Assembly: GCA_905236315.1 (NCBI GenBank)
Contig: CAJOPO010000024.1
Span: forward strand, 1 to 10,140
Direction of reading: 5' to 3'
DNA length: 10,140 nt
DNA from: an uncultured Treponema sp.
GTDB taxonomy: Bacteria > Spirochaetota > Spirochaetia > Treponematales > Treponemataceae
Below, one piece after another: positions 7,222 through 10,140 of this stretch. The first letter of the stretch is position 1, and each line of letters starts with the position of its first letter. Under the pieces are notes generated by a model. That model saw only the letters and a program-made list of their open reading frames with translations, was not told the DNA's origin and ran no database searches. The position numbers and the translations under genes are program-made.

Positions 7222-9027
7222 ATGGTAGATTTACAACACAAACGTAATTTTTGCATTACAGCTCACATAGACCACGGAAAAAGTACCCTAGCTGACCGTT
7301 TAATCCAGAAAGCTCAGATTATCGAAGAACGCCAAATGATGAATCAGATTTTGGATAATATGGATATAGAGCGAGAAAGAGGAATAACAATAAAAAGTCA
7401 AGCCGTTACCATTCCTTATAAAGCAAAAGATGGTCAAAATTATGAACTTAATTTTGTAGATACACCAGGCCATGTAGACTTTAGCTATGAAGTAAGCCGT
7501 GCTATTGCTTCCTGCGAGGGAGCTTTATTGCTTATAGACGCTACTCAAGGGGTAGAAAGTCAAACTGTAAGCAATATGTATATGGCTATGGAACAAGATT
7601 TAACTATTGTTCCTGTTATAAACAAGATTGACCTTGCTAGTGCAGATATAGAAAGCGTAAAGCATCAAATTGACCATGATTTGGGACTTGACTCAAATCA
7701 TGCTTGCCTTGTTAGTGCAAAAACTGGGGAAGGTATAGATGACTTAATGGAAGCCATTGTTACAAAATTTCCTGCTCCAACTGGTGATGTTAATGCTCCT
7801 CTAAAAGCTCTTATATTTGATTGCCATTATGATGAGTATAGAGGTGTCGTAGTTCATATACGAATTATTGACGGTAGGGTAAAAGAAGGTGACCTTATAC
7901 GACTAATGAGCAGTGGCACTGATTATAAAGTTGAGCAGGCTGGAATATTTAAAATAAAATATGAAGAAACAGGTGTCCTAGAAGCAGGTGATGTTGGTTA
8001 TATAATAGCAGGCATAAAAACTGTTTCTGATGTAAGTGTAGGGGATACAATCACTACTGTTAATAATCCCGCTTTAGAACCTTTACCAGGGTTTAAAGAT
8101 GTAAAGCCTGTTGTTTTCTCTTCCATCTATCCTATAGATTCTAATGACTATGAAGAATTAAAAGAAGCAATGGAAAAATTAAAATTAAATGATGCTTCTT
8201 TAATTTATGAAAAAGATAATTCTCTTGCTTTGGGAAATGGCTTTAGGTGCGGTTTTTTAGGACTTCTTCACCTAGAAATCATACAAGAACGATTGGAACG
8301 TGATTTTGACCAAGTAATAATTTTTACAGCTCCTAGTGTTCGCTACAAGGTAAAAACACCATGTCATGAAGAAATATTTGTAGATAACCCGGCGGATTTT
8401 CCAGAAGGAAAAATAGAATCTTCTCAAGAGCCATATATAAATGCTTCAATTATTACACCAGCAGAATTCTTAGGAAGTATTATGGAATTGTGCCGAATGA
8501 AGCGTGGCGCGCAAAAGAATATGCAATATCTTGATGAAAAGCGCGTAGAACTCACTTACGATATGCCCCTTGCAGAAGTGCTTTTTGATTTTTATGATAA
8601 ATTAAAATCCTATAGTCGCGGTTATGCTAGCTTTGATTATGAACTTACAGATTACCGCCCTACTGATTTAATAAAAATAGACATACTTATAAATGGTAAA
8701 CCTGTGGACGCTCTAGCGCAATTATGTTATAGACCTTCTGCTGTAGAACGCGCTAAGCAAGTGTGTGAACGCTTAAAAGGTGAGATAGCTAGACAGCAGT
8801 TTAAGATTGCTATTCAAGGGGCAATCGGTAGTCAAATCATTGCTAGGGAAACTGTAAATCCTGTACGTAAAGATGTTCTTGCAAAGTGTTATGGGGGAGA
8901 TGTAACACGTAAAAGAAAGCTTTTGGAAAAACAAAAAGCAGGAAAAAAACGTATGTTAATGGCTGGTAATGTAGAACTACCGCAAAGTGCATTCCTTGCA
9001 GTATTAAAAGAAAAAGAAGATAATTAA
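7222..9027 (+). CDS. lepA: Elongation factor 4 (LepA), translation back-translocase GTPase
   Basis: A full-length LepA of 601 residues, the normal family size. LepA is a ribosome-associated GTPase, reported to back-translocate or remodel stalled ribosomes and to influence initiation or subunit assembly. All G motifs are present: AHIDHGKS (14-21), RGITI, DTPGH (80-84), NKID (134-137) and SAK (165-167). The EF-G-like domains follow, and the LepA-specific C-terminus is intact (YGGDVTRKRKLLEKQK, GKKRM near the end). The start fits the family N-terminus (KRNFCITAHIDHGKST). There is no SD upstream, only a 24-base A/T gap with a TATAAT. tyrA follows 6 bases after the stop, so the two probably share an mRNA. 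Confidence 0.97.
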   Translation: MVDLQHKRNFCITAHIDHGKSTLADRLIQKAQIIEERQMMNQILDNMDIERERGITIKSQAVTIPYKAKDGQNYELNFVDTPGHVDFSYEVSRAIASCEGALLLIDATQGVESQTVSNMYMAMEQDLTIVPVINKIDLASADIESVKHQIDHDLGLDSNHACLVSAKTGEGIDDLMEAIVTKFPAPTGDVNAPLKALIFDCHYDEYRGVVVHIRIIDGRVKEGDLIRLMSSGTDYKVEQAGIFKIKYEETGVLEAGDVGYIIAGIKTVSDVSVGDTITTVNNPALEPLPGFKDVKPVVFSSIYPIDSNDYEELKEAMEKLKLNDASLIYEKDNSLALGNGFRCGFLGLLHLEIIQERLERDFDQVIIFTAPSVRYKVKTPCHEEIFVDNPADFPEGKIESSQEPYINASIITPAEFLGSIMELCRMKRGAQKNMQYLDEKRVELTYDMPLAEVLFDFYDKLKSYSRGYASFDYELTDYRPTDLIKIDILINGKPVDALAQLCYRPSAVERAKQVCERLKGEIARQQFKIAIQGAIGSQIIARETVNPVRKDVLAKCYGGDVTRKRKLLEKQKAGKKRMLMAGNVELPQSAFLAVLKEKEDN

Positions 9028-9033
9028 TCGAAT

Positions 9034-9945
9034 ATGAAAAACTTACAAGATTTGTGTTATGGTATAGTTGGTTTAGGTCTTATGGGTGGTAGTCTTGGAA
9101 AGGCTATTAGGCAGAATATTCTAGTAAAGGGTAGTAAAGGAAAAATTTTAGGTAGCGATATAAATGCCTCTTCATTATCACTTGCAAAAGAACAGAATAT
9201 ATGTGATGACACTTTTTCTATAGAGCAAGTTGATTCTATGCTTGCAGAATGTGATTTTGTGTATATATGCCTTTACCCCCATGCCACGCTTAAGTTTTTA
9301 AATGACCATAAGACTTATTTTAGAAATGATTCAATTATAACTGATATAAGCGGTGTAAAATCTTTTATGCAAGCAGAAATCTCTTCTTTTAATTCTGTGC
9401 TGCAAGAAAAAAACGTGGACTTCATTCTAGGACATCCAATGGCAGGCGGGGAAAAAGAGGGATATTCTAATTCCTTAGGTACAATATTTAATAATCATAA
9501 TTACATATTAGTTCCGCAAGAATATAACAAAAAAGAAAATATAGAGTTGTTTAAAAATCTTATCTATAAATTAGGATTTACTCATATAGTAGAAACTTCT
9601 AGTTTGCAACACGACCATAAAATTGCTTTTACAAGCCAGTTGTGTCATGTAATAGCCTCTGCCCTAGTTAACAGTGCCGAAGATTGCAATATAACAGAAT
9701 TTGGAGGCGGAAGTTTTGAAGATTTAACTAGAATAGCTATGATAAATGCTCCTTTATGGACGGAACTGTTCCTTTCTAATAAGAGTGAACTTCTTAATCA
9801 CATAGATTCTTTTGAAAAATCTTTATCCAGCATAAAGCAATTAATCAAAAATGATGATGCAGAGGCTTTAACTTCTTACCTTACTGATGTCCGCATAAAA
9901 CGTATATCAATGAACTCTAATAAATCAGAGAAATCAGTTTTTTAA
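9034..9945 (+). CDS. tyrA: Prephenate dehydrogenase
   Basis: TyrA oxidatively decarboxylates prephenate to 4-hydroxyphenylpyruvate, the tyrosine branch of aromatic amino-acid synthesis. The 303-residue protein opens with an NAD(P)-binding Rossmann motif GLGLMGGSLG (13-22). GHPMAGGEKEG (133-143) is the conserved substrate-site segment; its His134 corresponds to a known active-site His. HDHKIAFTSQLCH (193-205) matches the SHxPH-type helix, with His205 retained and Gln in place of the first His, a variant I recall from clostridial-type enzymes. There is no chorismate mutase domain and no clear ACT domain, so it is a monofunctional enzyme. No SD is evident; the ATG lies 6 bases after lepA and is probably translated by coupling or from an AT-rich leader. 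No shikimate-pathway neighbour is present in this window. Confidence 0.92.
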   Translation: MKNLQDLCYGIVGLGLMGGSLGKAIRQNILVKGSKGKILGSDINASSLSLAKEQNICDDTFSIEQVDSMLAECDFVYICLYPHATLKFLNDHKTYFRNDSIITDISGVKSFMQAEISSFNSVLQEKNVDFILGHPMAGGEKEGYSNSLGTIFNNHNYILVPQEYNKKENIELFKNLIYKLGFTHIVETSSLQHDHKIAFTSQLCHVIASALVNSAEDCNITEFGGGSFEDLTRIAMINAPLWTELFLSNKSELLNHIDSFEKSLSSIKQLIKNDDAEALTSYLTDVRIKRISMNSNKSEKSVF

Positions 9946-10010
9946 CGTACACATACGAGAAAAACAGCTTCCAGTCGCCTCTGCGGATTGAATCTGCCGA
10001 TTACAAAATC

Positions 10011-10024
10011 GAGGGCTAGCCCTC
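10011..10024. repeat. Perfect 14-base palindrome
   Basis: GAGGGCTAGCCCTC equals its own reverse complement over all 14 bases. It lies 2 bases inside the left arm of the composite element. It could be a dimeric protein site or a cruciform/hairpin tip. Confidence 0.8.
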
Positions 10025-10032
10025 TTACACGC

Positions 10033-10060
10033 CACATTCGCACGCCTTGCTACGAATGTG
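10033..10060. repeat. Hairpin within the tail element
   Basis: CACATTCG (10033-10040) pairs perfectly with CGAATGTG (10053-10060) around a 12-base loop. ACAC (10027-10030) and GTGT (10062-10065) can extend the stem across a small internal bulge. No T-run follows directly, so it is not a standard terminator. Confidence 0.75.
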
Positions 10061-10083
10061 TGTGTTTTGTAATTATTTACGTT

Positions 10084-10099
10084 TGCCGCTTACGCGGCA
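10084..10099. repeat. GC-rich hairpin within the tail element
   Basis: TGCCGC (10084-10089) and GCGGCA (10094-10099) form a 6-bp stem with a TTAC tetraloop. CGT (10080-10082) and ACG (10102-10104) can add a second short stem across an internal loop. It is followed by GTGTTTTTGTAATC rather than a clean T-tract. Confidence 0.75.
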
Positions 10100-10140
10100 G
10101 CACGAACAGAGTGTTTTTGTAATCCTTAGGATTCAATCCG

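Larger units (their letters stand above)
9984..10140. repeat. Composite inverted-repeat element downstream of tyrA, reaching the window edge
   Basis: The gene-free tail (9946-10140) is dominated by this element. The left arm CGGATTGAATC (9984-9994) + TGCC + GATTACAAAA (9999-10008) is the reverse complement of the right arm TTTTGTAATC (10115-10124) + CTTAG + GATTCAATCCG (10130-10140), with 21 paired positions and only the 4-5 base centre differing. Between the arms are a perfect palindrome and two hairpins. Its composition is visibly richer in G+C than the AT-rich genes around it. No ORF of useful size is present. Because the right arm stops at the last base, the true end is unknown. A dispersed repeat, a MITE-like element or a recombination target are all possible; no known family is recognised. 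Confidence 0.8.

Noticed and set aside
9946..9957. Small hairpin CGTA-CACA-TACG right after tyrA
   Set aside because: Only 4 bp and not followed by T; too weak to call.
10084..10118. GC-rich hairpin plus TTTTT as a tyrA terminator
   Set aside because: The T-run is 14 bases from the stem and interrupted by other bases, and the site is about 140 bases after tyrA; the inverted-repeat element explains it better.
9946..10140. Integron attC site or CRISPR array in the tail
   Set aside because: No GTTRRRY/RYYYAAC pair in the attC arrangement is seen, and there are no regular direct repeats with equal spacers; the repeats are inverted and nested.

Overview
The window reads as a stretch of chromosome from a low-GC, host-associated spirochaete, most likely Treponema or a close relative. 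Three things support this: the order spoVG, tRNA, rplY/ctc, tilS, which resembles the spoVG-ctc-(pth)-tilS neighbourhood known from Borrelia; a lipid-anchored HtrA-type protease with a relaxed, spirochaete-like lipobox; and very AT-rich codon use with the standard code. The species assignment is inference. All genes are on the + strand and nearly every base is coding until the last ~195 bases.

Left block (1-1776): the 3' part of ispE (isoprenoid precursor synthesis, cut by the left edge), spoVG, a tRNA-Gln(UUG) embedded between protein genes, and the long (CTC/TL5-type) form of ribosomal protein L25. A textbook intrinsic terminator at 1797-1823 closes this block.

Middle block (1837-7197): tilS, then a large secreted protein of no family I recognise (N-terminal helical, TPR-like region; five Asp-rich calcium-loop-like motifs), then a lipoprotein serine protease of the HtrA/DegP type with two PDZ-like domains. 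These three genes overlap end to end (4-base ATGA overlap, then an 8-base overlap), so they are probably translated from one mRNA. The secreted protein and the protease are the most interesting gene pair: both should act outside the cytoplasm and they are made together.

Right block (7222-9945): lepA (elongation factor 4), with an AT-only upstream gap containing a TATAAT placed so close to the ATG that a leaderless mRNA is possible, then tyrA (prephenate dehydrogenase) 6 bases later.

Tail (9946-10140): no gene. From 9984 to the last base there is a compact, visibly more GC-rich repeat element: 25/26-base inverted arms, a perfect 14-base palindrome and two further hairpins, with a short motif (GTGTTTTGTAAT) present again inside. 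This looks like a dispersed or mobile repeat and is the clearest non-genic signal in the window. The right arm ends exactly at the window edge, so the element may continue.
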